Positions 47,601 through 57,891 are shown, counted from the stretch's first letter. The stretch is DNA of 64,000 nt from Acridotheres tristis (GCA_037013685.1 CM072894.1:17602949-17666948); one strand, 5' to 3'. Made by a program: numbers and translations. Notes: a model not told the origin generated them from the sequence alone.

Positions 47601-50600
47601 GATGGGGCATTTGTTTCTGTCACATCTCTAACCCCATGCAGCAAACCAAGATTGAGGCTAAAGTGAGTATTTAATTATGCAAGCTAGACAGACTACATGG
47701 TTCTGATACATAACAAACAATATGCAGTTGTTTTCAACTTGTGACTCGACAAAACCTGGGAATTTGATAGCAAAACTTTTATTTAGAAAGCAAGTCCATT
47801 ATCAATTTGTTTCAGCTTTCTAAATGAAAGTCCACATTGCCACTGAAGGATGCTTAAAAAAAACAGTGCTCAAGATGCCTGAAGAACCGTGAACCAACAG
47901 GTGACAGCCAGGGTGGTCTGCTCCCAAGCACAGGGCAGCTTTGTCCCTCCTGTTGTTGGGGAGTTTCTGCCTGCCAGGCAGTTCACTGTGACGTTTGTGG
48001 AGAAGAACCCTGAAGAAAAGCACCATAGTGTGCAGCACTGGCTGGTGATGGGCAAGGAGACTTCTCAGGGTAGGATTGCTGTGGAAGCCCCAAAGTAAGC
48101 AATGGGCAGACGAAGGGCTAGGGAAACCTGAGTGCCAAGAGCCACTGAGCAGAGGAACATAAGCTTTGATGGCAACTGCAGAGACAGATGCAAGGGGCAG
48201 GGAGAGAAAAGTTACAGTAGTACACACAAAAGTGTAAGTGTCAAAAGAAGCAGCTGGCAAAACAAAACCATGTTGTTAACATGGGAATTTGGCGGTCAAA
48301 ACACAAGTCATATAAAGAGGGTAAAAAATTACCAACTGAGAAGAAGCCCTTATTATAAAGCAACACAATTCTAATGCTTTGAAACAGTTCCTTCTAAAAA
48401 ATCTTCCAGAGTCTGTTTTCACCCTAGATAACACCAAAGGCCAGTGGTGTGACCTGAACTGGTGAACACAAAATCTGACTTTTCTTAAATGGAAACTAGA
48501 AGCTGACTTCATAGAGTGCCTTCATACTTAGTGCATTATAAATTGCTTTAAATACTGGCAGGCAAACAGCCATTATTCACTCAAGAGCTCATATGTAATA
48601 ATACTTAGCATTTTTATAGAGCTTTTCATCTTCAAAGTGCTTTACAAACAACTCATTAATCTCAACCAATGCACCTGTGAGGTAGAGAAATATCTGCATT
48701 GTACGTGGAGAAAGACAGAAAATTCAATGACTCATCCAAAGCCATGCACACTACCAGCCCCAGATAGCCCTGGCTCCTGGCTCCTAGTGCCATGAACGAC
48801 CTGAGCCCCGCTCTGTTGAGATCATACCTTGTCTTCAGCCACACAGCTGTAGAATTTGTTTCACTGCAAGGCAGTGGCAGAGTGCCAGTCTAGCTGGAGA
48901 CCCTCCCTTTTCCAAAGGTGATAAGTTCCCAAGGACTGCTAGCTCCCACCAGGATCACCAGCCCCAGTCCATGAGACACCAAAGTGAGACTCACAACATA
49001 GATTCTCAAACTGATTCAGCACCAAGCAGTGAGCTGAAAAACCCTCAGTGCTGGCAGAAGCCTTTGCCTCTCTCTCTCTCTCTCTCTATTTATTTCTAAC
49101 TGCTGCATAGACTCCAGAGCAGGAGATCCCTTCAAGTCAGACAACAGAAGAACCTTGAATCCTCTGGCTTCTGAGTACTGCCACAATTCAAGAAAAAGCT
49201 TCACTCTTCTGGTGTTCTCTAACTGTTAAAAACTTGTAATGACATTTTCCATTCAAGAATGGTAATTCTCTTCCTGGCTGGAGTCTGGAAAAAAAATTTT
49301 AACGTGATTATGGTGCATGATTGTACTTTTAACTTTCTGAGGTTTAAAAATACCTGATAGGATTTTTCTTAAACCTCAGAAATACCAGGAATGTCAAACC
49401 TGGAGCAGATGAGAAATGTGGAAGGTGTGAACAATACAATACTTGTACTGTGCTACAGCAGACTTTATATTCCCTTATATGGAGAAAACAAATAATCAAC
49501 TTTTAGTAATAACATCTTGATTTCAGATGTTTATTAGTCACTAGATTTAAATATATAAATCTGAGAATTCTTATCTGTTCACTCTTCACATTTGTGAACC
49601 CAGAGCTTAGCAAGTTCTCCAGCCACTGTAGTTCCTCCCTGGGTAAACAGCTCATGTATAAAAATATAGGTCAGTCATACAAACTGTTACAATAACAGAA
49701 AAACAAACTCCACTTTTTCTTAAGATATCAAAGAAAAGTCTCTCTGTAATGGTAATAGTATAACATGTTAGTTAAGCAAACACGAGCAGCAAAAGATAAA
49801 TGAATGGCAAAAATGTATGTAGATAAAAGAGCTCTGCCAGCCTGCCCTGTTGACCTGGGTATAAAAGGCAGAATAAGAAGAAAGAAGCAGCCTTTAATTA
49901 CTCTTTCCTATCTTAATGTTTTACATTTAAAAAGAAAAACAAAAACAAGCCCATATAATTCAAAACAACATGAAGAAACAACTCTTGATCTTTAAGCAGA
50001 AACAAGTTCCTCAAATTTAGAAGACTTCCAAGCTTATTATTTCATTGATTTAAAGTGATCTTGTGTCTGACCACCAACACCATCCTTTAAAAAAAAAAGT
50101 CAAATCTACAACTCCCAATGAAAATAAAGGCATATAAGAGCAAACTAAAATATCACATACAGGAAATGCAATTAAATTTAATTACACTGAACACTAACAT
50201 TCATTCTGCAATCACAAAAAAAAAAAAATTAAAAACATTTTCTAAATTAAAAACTCCACCATAGTATTATACAGCTAAAATAATATGCAATCTTTATATA
50301 ATGCAGTTTTTCCAACAGAAAAAGCAGATTAAAGAGCAGCAAGCAAGAACAAAATGTAAATGTGCAACTGTATCCACTAAATTCTGGAAGCTGAAAAATG
50401 ATGATGCAGTAAAAAACCACCCAACATCATAACAGTAATGCCGCAACATTTTTTGCTATTTTGTTCAATAACTCCTCACTTTATTTGTACACAGTAATGA
50501 AGGAATGTCACAGCAACTTGTGTCTGTCTCTGTGTGCTCTATTCTTTCCTGCTTCTGTTTTCAGGGTAGGTTAAAAAGAATCTTTGCTCCTAATCATCAG

Positions 50601-53600
50601 CAAACCAGTACCAGATTTCAGTTGTGGTAAAGTATGCTACCCATCAGTACAAGGCAATTCTCCATAAAAACAACAAAGAAAACAAAAAAAGCAAGAGGCA
50701 AGGTCTGAACACATTTTTCTTTCAATTCCCTTGGGAATCATGATTCCATAGGTCTTGAATTCCCAGGCAGAGGGGATCATGTTCATCAGTTACGGCAGCT
50801 CCTCTGGGCCTAAGTCCAGGTAGACTGCTTGTCTAAACTTGATGAAATATAGGCGCCATTAGGTAACAGCAGTGGTCAGGGAGACTCCAGAAATATGTAA
50901 CTGAAAACTAAAAAATGAAATTAAAACAAGGCTGTAGCCAAACAGCCTCTTTCTACAGGATGCAATAACTGCAAGGCAAAGAGTTTACAACATACAGACT
51001 GTTCCTTATATACGTCCTCTTGCCTTTTCCCAAAGATAATAAGAAAGCTGGATTGGGCAGCCAAGCATATTTTAACAAACATTGATTTTAAATAGAAATG
51101 CTTAGGAAAGAAACCACTGTGACAAATACACATGGATTGAATAGATAAAACACTAAAAAGAAGTCATTGCCTTGTAACCCACTTTCCCTCCCACTACATT
51201 ACTTCAAAATATTTTCAAATTAAATTTTCATGCTAATAAGTATTGCTAGATCAACAGCACTGGGATGTGGTGTCTAGAAGCACTGCAAGCTACCCATCAT
51301 AGCACATCAACATGTCAAACTGTCAAAGAGAAGAAGAGGCAGCAAGACTCCCACCAGATGTGCATTTTGAAGTGCTATAGGAATGTGCTTGTTTGGGAGT
51401 GAAGAAGGAAGGAGGAACCAAAAAAAGGAAAATAATCAATCCCCAGTTGATAAGATCATTGTAATGGGTGTCCTACAGGTAGTTTTAGCACAGAAAAGGC
51501 CTTTTCAGACTGCATACACTATCAAGCACTACTCTGAAATCACAGACTGCAGTGGACCAGCAGGACTGTCACTGAAGAATGCTCAAAAGCTCCTAGGCTT
51601 TTGTTTAAATTTCCTCTTGATTCACAATTGTCACAATCAGAACATCATGTCTACTATATCCAAACATCAAGGAAAGGAAAACCAGTTTAGATTTCATGAC
51701 ACAGACCTCCACTGCAGCTTTAGCATCAAAACAGGTTCAAAAACAGAAGTAGCTTGTCTTTAAGGTGACTTCAGCCAAAATTGAAATCTCTTCAGAATAA
51801 AAAAAAGAAAATACCATAACACCATAGAAATATTTTTGGTAGCCTCAACCTTACACTCCAACTATAGCTGTACATGGAAAGTCACATAAGAAATGAGGTT
51901 ATGTGTGCCAAACTGGCTAAGTAGGACTTCCCCTGCACAGCTAGAGAACACCCATGACACACAAATCCCAAACTGTACAGATACATGGTATGTTGATTTT
52001 ATGTGCACCTTAAATTCAGCTTCTGGTCTAGGTAGAGTAATTCAGTGCAAAAACTTGGGTAAAAGATATTCAATATCTAAATCCAGAAAACTGCTTTACC
52101 TAGGTCCATGGCTAAACTGCATTTTTGCCTGGTAGCAGGAGCAGCAGGCACCAGGGCAAGCTCAGGCCCTGTTTCATCCTGCTGATGCTGTGCTGCCACA
52201 AAACCTTCCAGAAATTACTCCCTCAGTGCTAGAGTTTCTCCATCTATCAGCTAGTGGTCATGACTTCAGCCTCTTTTGTCTGCTTTAGCTCTCTGAACTG
52301 CGAGCTCTGAGAGGTAAAAAAAAAAAAAAAGTTTTATTATATGCTCACATTTGATCCTGTGACTTTAGGCAGTGAAGCTATCTGCTCTAAAATACAAGAT
52401 AATTCACTATTTGAGGTCTAGAATTTCTTTAGGAATGATTCAATCCCTCATTTTGTCTTCTGAAATGCTATATATTACTCTAAACAAGCTTAGAGGCCAC
52501 CAAGATGTCATATACTCTACCACTATACTTGATGTTTTAAGTAACAGAACATGCAAGGACCAAGTAGCCACACACTTCAGTTTGATCCTGCACATAGCCT
52601 CGGCAGGATCATCTTCCAGGATAGATTATAGGAGTCTGTATTTTTGTTCCCTTTAATTTAATCTCTGAAGATTGTGAAGTGGTATTATTATTTATTTCAC
52701 TGATTTGCTGTATGAGTATAGAGGAACTAAAATCAGTTATTTGGTTCTTTGCAAAACAACATTAGTGTGTGTTGGTTAACACTGCATTTGTGAGCCTGAA
52801 GAGCAGAAGACTGAAGCAACACCTAAAGGAGAGACAAAGTTTGCCTTCTGTGCTGCCCAGAGGCAGCACTGAACTGAGTATCTTGAATTAAAAACAGAGA
52901 CATGAATTTCCATTTCAGACTTTCCACCCTATGACATGGTATTTTGTTGAGCCTTTGCTTTTATGTCTGCAGCCAGGTAAGGAAATGGCAGATGACAAGA
53001 GACTCTGGCAGGCAGTGTAGAAGCTGTGAATGCTAACAGTCCTCGCTCACCAGCTGGGAAGACAGAGACAGCACCGTAAAATCCACTTTGGAAGCACAGC
53101 AGCAAGACAACTCCCTACCATGGGGCATCCCACTTTCTTGCTAGAGTAATTCCCAGAGCTTTCTGGTATTTTCCTTCAGGGTCAGCAGCCTGTGCACAAA
53201 GCTGGACAATGATCCTTCAGTGAATCACCACACCAGGGCAGCGAGTTTCTGCAGGTGGTGGAAAAGTCTCAGAGCTCTGCCACAGCAATGGAAAGAGGAA
53301 GTAGCTCTTTTCTGCTTAGAGAAAGCTCCAGGTGAGCTTTAAGGAAAATTTTGCAAAATGAAATGTGATACATGCAAAATACATTTCCAAACAAGGTCAA
53401 TTTTGCCTGAAGGATTATGGCTGGGCTTACTTTCCTTAACTTATGCATATGAAAATGTACCTGTCTAATGGATTGATCACAGACTAAACACTGGCAGATA
53501 CAGGACACTTCCTGGGACCTGGGCACCCAATATATAAGGCATACAGAGCAGAGAAAGCATTATCAAAAAGCTGAAACTCAGTACTCTTCAGGAACTTGTC

Positions 53601-56600
53601 ATTAACTTTGTCTCTATGTGGGTTTTAGATGCAACCACAATGGTGACGCTCTGGTGCCAGGGCAATGGGCACCTTCCTACAAAGGAGAAAAGACTTCTTA
53701 GTCTGAAATGAATGGCTACAAGAGAAGGTGTGGGGGTCACTAAAGCTGTTGATGTGGCAGAAAATGTTGGTTTTCAGCAGCTGTCCAGGACATCTGCTAA
53801 TGACTTTCCTTCATTTAAAGGCAATCTTAGCTAATGCTGAGAAACCTAAGCTCACAGAGAAACCACACCCTACACATCCACCCACAGCCCAGAAGTGATA
53901 GATCTCGTAAGAAAAAAAGACACAGTGTGCTGCCAACAATACATTACCTCTCAACTGAAAGAAGAGAACAATTAAACACTTTATTGAAAGGGGAATATTT
54001 TTCTCTCGTGCCTCAAACCATGAAAGTGGATGTCTTCCCCAGAGCTGCTGCACAGTTGAAATGGGAATAACTCCTTGCCCGCCTGATTATTTTTGAAACA
54101 GGGATGAAAATACCTTAGGATCATTTAAAAAATGTTGAAAGTGTACTACAATCAAATGGTTTGAACTTCCACCACGCATCACTGGCAGCTCATAATGCTA
54201 ATGTTAAATTCTGGAGACATGAGTCTGTCTACAAATTAATGGAAAATGTGAATTAATATTTTCTTCCAGCTAATTGCCCAACTGATATATTGCACAATGC
54301 AGCAAAGCACATTTGATCTTGAAAACTCTCTTGCACACGTTTTAAATATTTTTTTCTCATTAGCTAAAATAAATCAGAATTACAGTACGTATTTACTAGT
54401 AAGTCTGGAATACCAGGAAACAGTCAAGTCTCTCCAAAACTGTTATCTGTATATTCTATGGCTAATTTTTAAAAAAGCATTAGGTTAAAAGTACTGGAAG
54501 TTACTCTAGGTGAGGATTAATTGTTTGCGTTGTACATTTCTGAATTTCTAACAGTGAGAAAAATATAGAGATACTTCTATCATTTAAATATTAACAGTGC
54601 TAAGAAGATTTTTAAGAATAATTCTGAACATGAGAATGGTATCTAATATGCTGAAATTTGTGACTAAATATGCTTATCAAAGAGGAAGCTGTAACAATTT
54701 TTAATAAAGAAATACAACACCTGTTTCAAAATGCACCATCAGAAAGATGTTAACAGACTGATTCAGTAGCCTATGGCAGCAAAAAAAAGCTAAAATGAAT
54801 ATTTTGATTTCAGGAAAAAAAAAAGAAAATAATTTAATTTTGAGTCTTTTGACTTCCTCTTAGAAATATAGAAAAGTTTGAATTTTGTAAAACCATGAGC
54901 ATTATCAAGGTCCGCAGATTTAAAAAAAGGCAAGAAATTAAATGTATCAGAAACACTGCTCAGTAAAGATTCAGTAAAGCAGATACTTTATCTATTTAAT
55001 CACTTCCCAGATGGAGATTCCATAATACACTTTCATACAGTAACACACAGAGTTCAACAAAAAACGACAATTTAGAAGTTGATTACCAGTTTTAAATGTC
55101 AAAGCCATGTCTGACCAGAAAGAAAAACTATGTAAAATTACATGTCTGCACTATCTAGAGCATGTAAACCAGATCACTTCACATTGCCTCAGTCACTTGC
55201 TACAACTTCTTTATTAATCCTACTAATGTTTCTAACTTGTGTAGTGCTTCAGGATAGTTTGAGGATTCTCATATAAATACCCTGCTGGAGAAGAGTTTAT
55301 TATTCCTTTAATATACACAGTTTTGGCTAACCAAACTATGAAGTATGGAAAATACTCAACCATGCATTACTGACAAGGCTTGTGAACCAAACTTGTGACC
55401 TATATGGCCCCAAAAAAAGGAAAAAACGCCAAAAAACATAAACCCCCCCAAAAAATACCAAACCAAACCCCAACTCATTTCTAATGAGACTTGGCACTTC
55501 TGGGCAAATTTCAAAATGTGAGGCTTTGAAGCTGTACTGCAGCAGAATCAACTCCAGCTATGCCCCTCTGTTTTTATAAAAAATTTAAAAAAAAAGTTTA
55601 AAACAACACTTATGTACCTCCTCCTCATTTTACTAACAGAGGGGAAACAGTAACATTCTCAGAAAAATTTTGAAAACAAACATCTCCATCTCTAAAAGGC
55701 TCTGTAGTCACAGAAGAAGCAGCATCTCACAACGTCTCACATTCTGTGGTACTGGAGACAGCTGTAGCTCCTAGTCAGGTGCAGTTTCCAGGTTCCCCAC
55801 TGAGGAGCCTGTGGACAAATTCCCAGTTCCAGAAGGGGCTGAACAAGGCAGCTCAGCCCCTTCCAAGCAAACAGCCAGCCTGGGAACACAAACTACATAA
55901 GCAAGGGATGTATCACACCCTGTCAGTCTATGCTGAAGTGACTTTAAAAACCTGGCCCACAGTAAGTCACACAGATTACCACAGAATTCTTATTCATTGC
56001 TAGGGAAGAAAGATCAGGAATCAGTTATATCAGGATGTAACACAAAAGTAACTCATTTTACATGGAATGTTTTCTCATCAATTATTTTCCTGTGGCTATA
56101 AACCCTGAAATTTCATTATAAGAAATTAGGGGTTTCTACTCTACAATAATTTACCTGTATAAAATAAATAGATCTGTAAGAGATTACTATGCTTTAATTC
56201 ATATAAGATATAATTGTAGATATAAATGCAGTTCTTTCATATCTTGTACTTATTACCAATAAAGTAGCACAGATTCAATTATGATAATAGCTGAAATGGT
56301 GATAGTATCTAATCAGACCATCTACAAGCCAGTGAATCAGCACACAATCCATATTATTTCTAACTACAAACTGTGACAGTGATTTGATGTGTCTGTGTTC
56401 TGGGTGTTTCCTGACTTTCTTTTACAAAACAGTAAATTCAATTCACATACCTATGCATCACCTGCAAAATTTTTTTTGAATACTCTTCAAGAAAAGGTGA
56501 CAGCTAAAGTGCATTTCAACCCACTGCTAGGTCACTCTGAAATGCAGCATTGGAGCATACAGAATTTCACACAGGTTTGTGGAAATTACTCACACCCTAA

Positions 56601-57891
56601 AGAGTTGTGTTCCTTCTCCTTGGGTTGAAAGTGTTTGAATTCTGACATTAGCAAGGCAGAGACTATTCAAATAACTTCCCTATATGATTACCAAAAAGTA
56701 CTTTTTATTTTCTTAGCATCTTTCAGCCAATTTTCTTTTTTAATAATGGAATGTTTTTTGGCTAGTCTAAGTCCTTCTGATAGTGGAGAAAGCATTTAAT
56801 CAGTATACAAACTTCCAAGATCACTGCTGCTCAAATGAACTTATGCAGAAACAATTCTGTAATATAGAAAACTTTCATATTTTATAAAAAGTATTAGATA
56901 TATTAAAAAGAAAACACGAAGGAGGTTATAAGTAAGTAATTTTTGTTCAATTATGGTAGAACAGATACCCTTAGGTGAACAGAAATCTAATTTAAATTAC
57001 TTTTGTCTTTCAATATTTGCAAATTAAATTGTACTGAACTGTTCCATTCGGGGAAAATTTGATTTGATTTAATCAGTCTTGTCTTAACTATGACAGTTTC
57101 ACTTTCTCAAATCTCAAAGCATATTCCCTGGGGAAGCTGAACAAAGTTTGATGCCTGAACGGAAGGTAGGAACGCCTAACAACTTTAATTCGCTGAATTC
57201 TTTTAACCGGATGACAGACATTGGGTTTTTCAGTGCGCATGGGGCTAATGACGGATGTAGGACGTGGGCACAAAACTTCAGCTTGTGAAAGGTTGTGGGG
57301 TAGGAGAAGTGCTCGGCAGAGAACCCCAGGGCACGGCGGACAACGGGCCCGGAAAAGCCATTACACACACGGGCGTGCGAGCAGGTAAGAAGTTCTGCAG
57401 TTGAACGGGTTGGTAGAATAAACGCGCATACTTATGTCAGATTACTTCAGCAGCAAAAATCACCACAACAAGCCTAGAGCAAAACATTCCCACAGCCTTC
57501 CCGCACGGCGGGATCCCCGGGACGGCGGGAGCTGCCGTGTTCCCGCCTCACGCCTTAACAGAAGCCGAGACTTGACAGCTGCGGCCGCGGCCGCTGCCGC
57601 GAGGCCCCGCCGCCACAGGCCGCGCCCCGCCCGGCCGCCTTAGCGCGCCGCGGCCGGCGGAGCGCTCTCTCGCAGCCCTCCGCGGGCGCGGCGGCGGCGG
57701 CGGCGGGACCTTTCGCTCCTCGATTTCAAAGCGAGCCCCGACTGAGCAGCGGCGCGGCGAGCAGGGCAGGGCAGGGCAGGGCAGGGCAGAGCGGCAGCCG
57801 GGCCTGCGCCTCACCCCGGCGGCGGCGGCGGCGGCGGCGGCGCGCACTCACCTCCGCTGCGCAGCGCGCGGGCGGCTCTGGGCGCCGCCAT
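13321..57891 (-). CDS. METAP1D: METAP1D, mitochondrial methionine aminopeptidase type 1D
   Basis: METAP1D removes the initiator Met from proteins made in or sent to mitochondria. Ten coding exons join in frame: 57891-57852, 34752-34586, 32088-31939, 28564-28416, 27731-27689, 23919-23756, 15325-15228, 14546-14499, 13618-13540 and 13399-13321. They give 338 residues (human 335). Residues 1 to about 65 are Arg-rich with no acidic residue, as in a mitochondrial presequence. The pita-bread fold follows, with metal ligands Asp181 (INIDVT), Asp192 (YHGDTSETF), His255 (VGHGIG), Glu287 (FTIEP) and Glu318 (FEHT), plus His164 and His262 near the substrate. The spacings fit type 1 MetAPs. The Met at 57891 has a strong Kozak context and matches the human MAAP start. 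An in-frame Met three codons upstream (57900) is weaker, and a stop at 57910-57912 closes the frame. Exon 7 differs sharply in GC content. Confidence 0.96.
13540..13618 (-). CDS. METAP1D: METAP1D exon 9
   Basis: A 79-nt exon encoding Glu287 through residue 312 ([18 protein letters not shown]...VDNK). Acceptor TGCTGCAG. The donor GTGCCT is weak but is required by the reading frame and by homology. Confidence 0.94.
13619..14498 (-). other. METAP1D: METAP1D intron 8
   Basis: The intron includes an AT-rich, homeodomain-site-dense stretch at about 13830-14020 (GCTTTAATTAAG and similar). A small GC-rich piece follows at 14040-14200, then another AT-rich run (14250-14380). The mosaic is unlike ordinary intron and is a candidate DLX1 regulatory element 4-5 kb upstream of that gene. 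Confidence 0.5.
14499..14546 (-). CDS. METAP1D: METAP1D exon 8
   Basis: A 48-nt exon encoding residues 272-286 ([15 protein letters not shown]). The codon for the metal ligand Glu287 is split across the next junction. Acceptor TTTTCTAG, donor ATAG followed by GTTAGT. Confidence 0.95.
14595..14643 (+). repeat. (TTTA)n microsatellite
   Basis: About twelve units of TTTA/ATTT in METAP1D intron 7. Confidence 0.95.
14690..15450. promoter_or_regulatory. Intragenic CpG-rich island over METAP1D exon 7
   Basis: About 750 bp of CpG-dense sequence covers exon 7 and both flanking intron ends, with AT-rich introns on each side. It lies about 5.5 kb upstream of DLX1. It may be an orphan CpG island of the DLX regulatory domain or an alternative promoter. 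No separate gene was identified. Confidence 0.55.
15228..15325 (-). CDS. METAP1D: METAP1D exon 7
   Basis: A 98-nt exon encoding residues 238-271, with the metal ligand His255 in [15 protein letters not shown] and His262. Unlike the other internal exons it is very GC-rich at third codon positions and sits in its own CpG-rich island. Its first codons (SSVAWQ) differ from the mammalian sequence, whereas the catalytic part is conserved. Acceptor CCCGCAG, donor CACG followed by GTAAGT. Confidence 0.93.
15451..19990 (-). other. METAP1D: METAP1D intron 6, left part
   Basis: Ordinary-looking intron of moderate GC. No repeat family, exon or conserved-looking block was recognised; scattered short open frames are not supported. 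Confidence 0.5.
21127..21149 (+). repeat. (TA)n microsatellite
   Basis: About eleven TA units. Confidence 0.95.
21465..21509 (+). repeat. (TTC)n, T17 and A13 homopolymers
   Basis: A short TTC run passes into about 17 T (21480-21496), followed directly by 13 A (21497-21509). It is a perfect self-complementary A/T junction. Confidence 0.9.
23756..23919 (-). CDS. METAP1D: METAP1D exon 6
   Basis: A 164-nt exon encoding residues 184-237 plus two bases. It starts [14 protein letters not shown], with the second metal ligand Asp192, and ends PFSVIGNTI. Acceptor TGTTTAG, donor CAG followed by GTAAGC. Confidence 0.96.
23920..27688 (-). other. METAP1D: METAP1D intron 5
   Basis: Mostly AT-rich intron. 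It holds the isolated GC-rich block at 24150-24480 and an A/C-rich low-complexity stretch at about 25360-25485. Nothing else was recognised. Confidence 0.6.
24150..24480. other. Isolated GC-rich block in an AT-rich intron
   Basis: About 330 bp is rich in GGC/GCC words but only moderately rich in CpG, with AT-rich intron on both sides. It shows no obvious tandem repeat, target-site duplication or poly(A) tail. Open frames on both strands look compositional. Origin unknown; it could be a decayed retroposed or CR1 5' segment, or a small regulatory island. Confidence 0.5.
27689..27731 (-). CDS. METAP1D: METAP1D exon 5
   Basis: A 43-nt exon encoding residues 169-183 ([14 protein letters not shown]), with the first metal ligand Asp181. 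Acceptor TTTCAG, donor CACG followed by GTGAGT. Confidence 0.95.
27732..28415 (-). other. METAP1D: METAP1D intron 4
   Basis: A 684-nt AT-rich intron (GTATTT to TTTCAG). No other feature is seen. Confidence 0.85.
28416..28564 (-). CDS. METAP1D: METAP1D exon 4
   Basis: It encodes residues 120-168 plus two bases. It carries [20 protein letters not shown], the type 1 MetAP substrate-pocket signature, and [10 protein letters not shown] with His164. Acceptor TTTTAG, donor GACAG followed by GTATTT. Confidence 0.97.
28565..31938 (-). other. METAP1D: METAP1D intron 3
   Basis: AT-rich intron with a T10/A9 pair at about 28726-28744 and a decayed CR1-like fragment at 30450-30690. Two longish plus-strand open frames (29535-30014 and 31204-31617) have no recognisable protein signature. 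Confidence 0.7.
30450..30690 (+). mobile_element. Decayed CR1-type LINE fragment
   Basis: The wording fits the 3' part of older CR1 elements: a GAGAATAGGCTAAAAGAGCT-type segment, then AAGAGCAGTGTTGGCACAAG followed by GGGCATAAACTG. A GGTTTTGGAGCATCCTCC-like segment ends it. It is sense on the plus strand, antisense to METAP1D, and highly diverged, so the subfamily is not assigned. Confidence 0.45.
31939..32088 (-). CDS. METAP1D: METAP1D exon 3
   Basis: It encodes residues 70-119, including [16 protein letters not shown] and the first catalytic-domain helix ([13 protein letters not shown]). It is 150 nt and phase 0 on both sides. Acceptor CTCCAAG, donor AAAG followed by GTAACA. Confidence 0.95.
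32089..34585 (-). other. METAP1D: METAP1D intron 2
   Basis: A 2.5-kb AT-rich intron with an A/G-rich low-complexity stretch at about 33950-33985. Nothing else was recognised. Confidence 0.7.
34586..34752 (-). CDS. METAP1D: METAP1D exon 2
   Basis: It encodes residues 14-69, the rest of the presequence and the start of the mature enzyme (SPAHRVPK). This is the least conserved part of the protein. Acceptor TTAACAG, donor CTAAG followed by GTACTG. The exon is 167 nt and ends in phase 0. Confidence 0.9.
34753..38090 (-). other. METAP1D: METAP1D intron 1, left segment
   Basis: AT-rich intron. It includes the perfect hairpin at 35232-35260, a purine-rich stretch (35462-35508), a GTTT-rich stretch (about 36225-36305), and a short CpG-containing patch at 37950-38100 next to the enhancer-like block. 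No exon or gene was found. Confidence 0.55.
35232..35260. repeat. Perfect 12-bp hairpin
   Basis: CTCTTTGTCTTG (35232-35243) and CAAGACAAAGAG (35249-35260) are exact inverse complements around a 5-nt loop. Confidence 0.9.
38110..38700. promoter_or_regulatory. Candidate conserved enhancer in METAP1D intron 1 (1)
   Basis: About 600 bp of AT-rich, non-repetitive sequence with dense homeodomain/octamer-like words: CTCATAATATAAATATGC, ACCCTTAATTAAGTTG near 38420, and CTCATTTACATGATTCATC. It is set off from flanking intron by a small CpG patch on one side. The texture is that of vertebrate long-range developmental enhancers. Activity and conservation are inferred. Confidence 0.4.
38701..42830 (-). 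other. METAP1D: METAP1D intron 1, middle segment
   Basis: AT-rich intron with purine-rich (39460-39500) and T-rich (39640-39680) patches. No gene, known repeat family or clear regulatory block was recognised. Confidence 0.5.
42840..43110. promoter_or_regulatory. Candidate conserved enhancer in METAP1D intron 1 (2)
   Basis: An AT-rich complex block with CTATTAATGCATAAC, CTTATTCATAAATATG, GTAATGATAGAATTATG and an inverted pair of T-box half-sites (AGGTGT at 43023, ACACCT at 43045). It resembles a developmental enhancer; no coding frame is present. Confidence 0.4.
43480..43950. promoter_or_regulatory. Candidate conserved enhancer in METAP1D intron 1 (3)
   Basis: Very AT-rich but non-repetitive. 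It has clustered TAAT/ATTA words (CTAATAATTTGCC, GGTTAATAAATT, GCAAATTAATTTC, CAAATTAACTG) and octamer-like ATTTGCAT (about 43835). It stops shortly before a small GC-rich island at 44160. Confidence 0.4.
44150..44420. promoter_or_regulatory. Small GC-rich island with a 15-bp inverted repeat
   Basis: The block contains CpG-rich DNA (about 44155-44250) and then complex sequence. CCCCGTGCCAAGAAT (44244-44258) is repeated in exact inverse at 44330-44344 (ATTCTTGGCACGGGG), and each arm has an NFI-type TTGGCA half-site. Island and arms lie deep inside METAP1D intron 1 beside enhancer-like sequence. Confidence 0.55.
48598..48785 (+). mobile_element. Ancient MIR-like / L3-type SINE remnant
   Basis: The order of words matches the widespread amniote repeat: ACTTAGCATTTTTATAGAGC, TTCAAAGTGCTTTACAAAC, ACTCATTAATCTC, CTGTGAGGTAGAGAAAT, GACTCATCCAAAGCCA, and a closing CTGGCTCCTGGCTCCTAG. 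It is sense on the plus strand and diverged. The exact family name needs a repeat library. Confidence 0.6.
49067..49087 (+). repeat. (TC)n microsatellite
   Basis: About ten TC units in METAP1D intron 1. Confidence 0.95.
49334..49382. repeat. Long hairpin, 14-bp perfect arms
   Basis: TTTCTGAGGTTTAA (49334-49347) and TTAAACCTCAGAAA (49369-49382) are exact inverse complements. The inner AAAAT/ATTTTT extends the stem by a few more pairs with one bulge, leaving a loop of about 10 nt. Confidence 0.9.
57761..57790 (+). repeat. (GCAGG)n pentanucleotide repeat
   Basis: Five exact GCAGG units plus one variant, at the 5' end of METAP1D intron 1. Confidence 0.95.
57817..57840 (+). repeat. (CGG)8 repeat
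   Basis: Eight CGG units ending 11 bp from the METAP1D exon 1 donor. They read CCG in the transcript. Confidence 0.95.
57852..57891 (-). CDS. METAP1D: METAP1D exon 1 (coding part)
   Basis: It encodes [13 protein letters not shown] plus one base, the start of the mitochondrial presequence. The donor is GGAG followed by GTGAGT. A (CCG)8 repeat begins 11 bases into the intron on the transcript strand. Confidence 0.85.

Larger units (their letters stand above)
44421..57480 (-). other. METAP1D: METAP1D intron 1, right segment
   Basis: About 13 kb of AT-rich intron. Recognised items are a MIR-like SINE (48598-48785), a TC repeat (49067-49087), a 14-bp-arm hairpin (49334-49382), and short A-rich or A/C-rich stretches (for example 47210, 50216, 52318, 55410-55470). 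No other exon or gene was seen. Confidence 0.55.

Noticed and set aside
57548..57847. Ala/Arg-rich minus-strand frame at the METAP1D CpG island
   Set aside because: It is produced by CGG and GCAGG repeats and lies in intron 1 just beyond the exon 1 donor.
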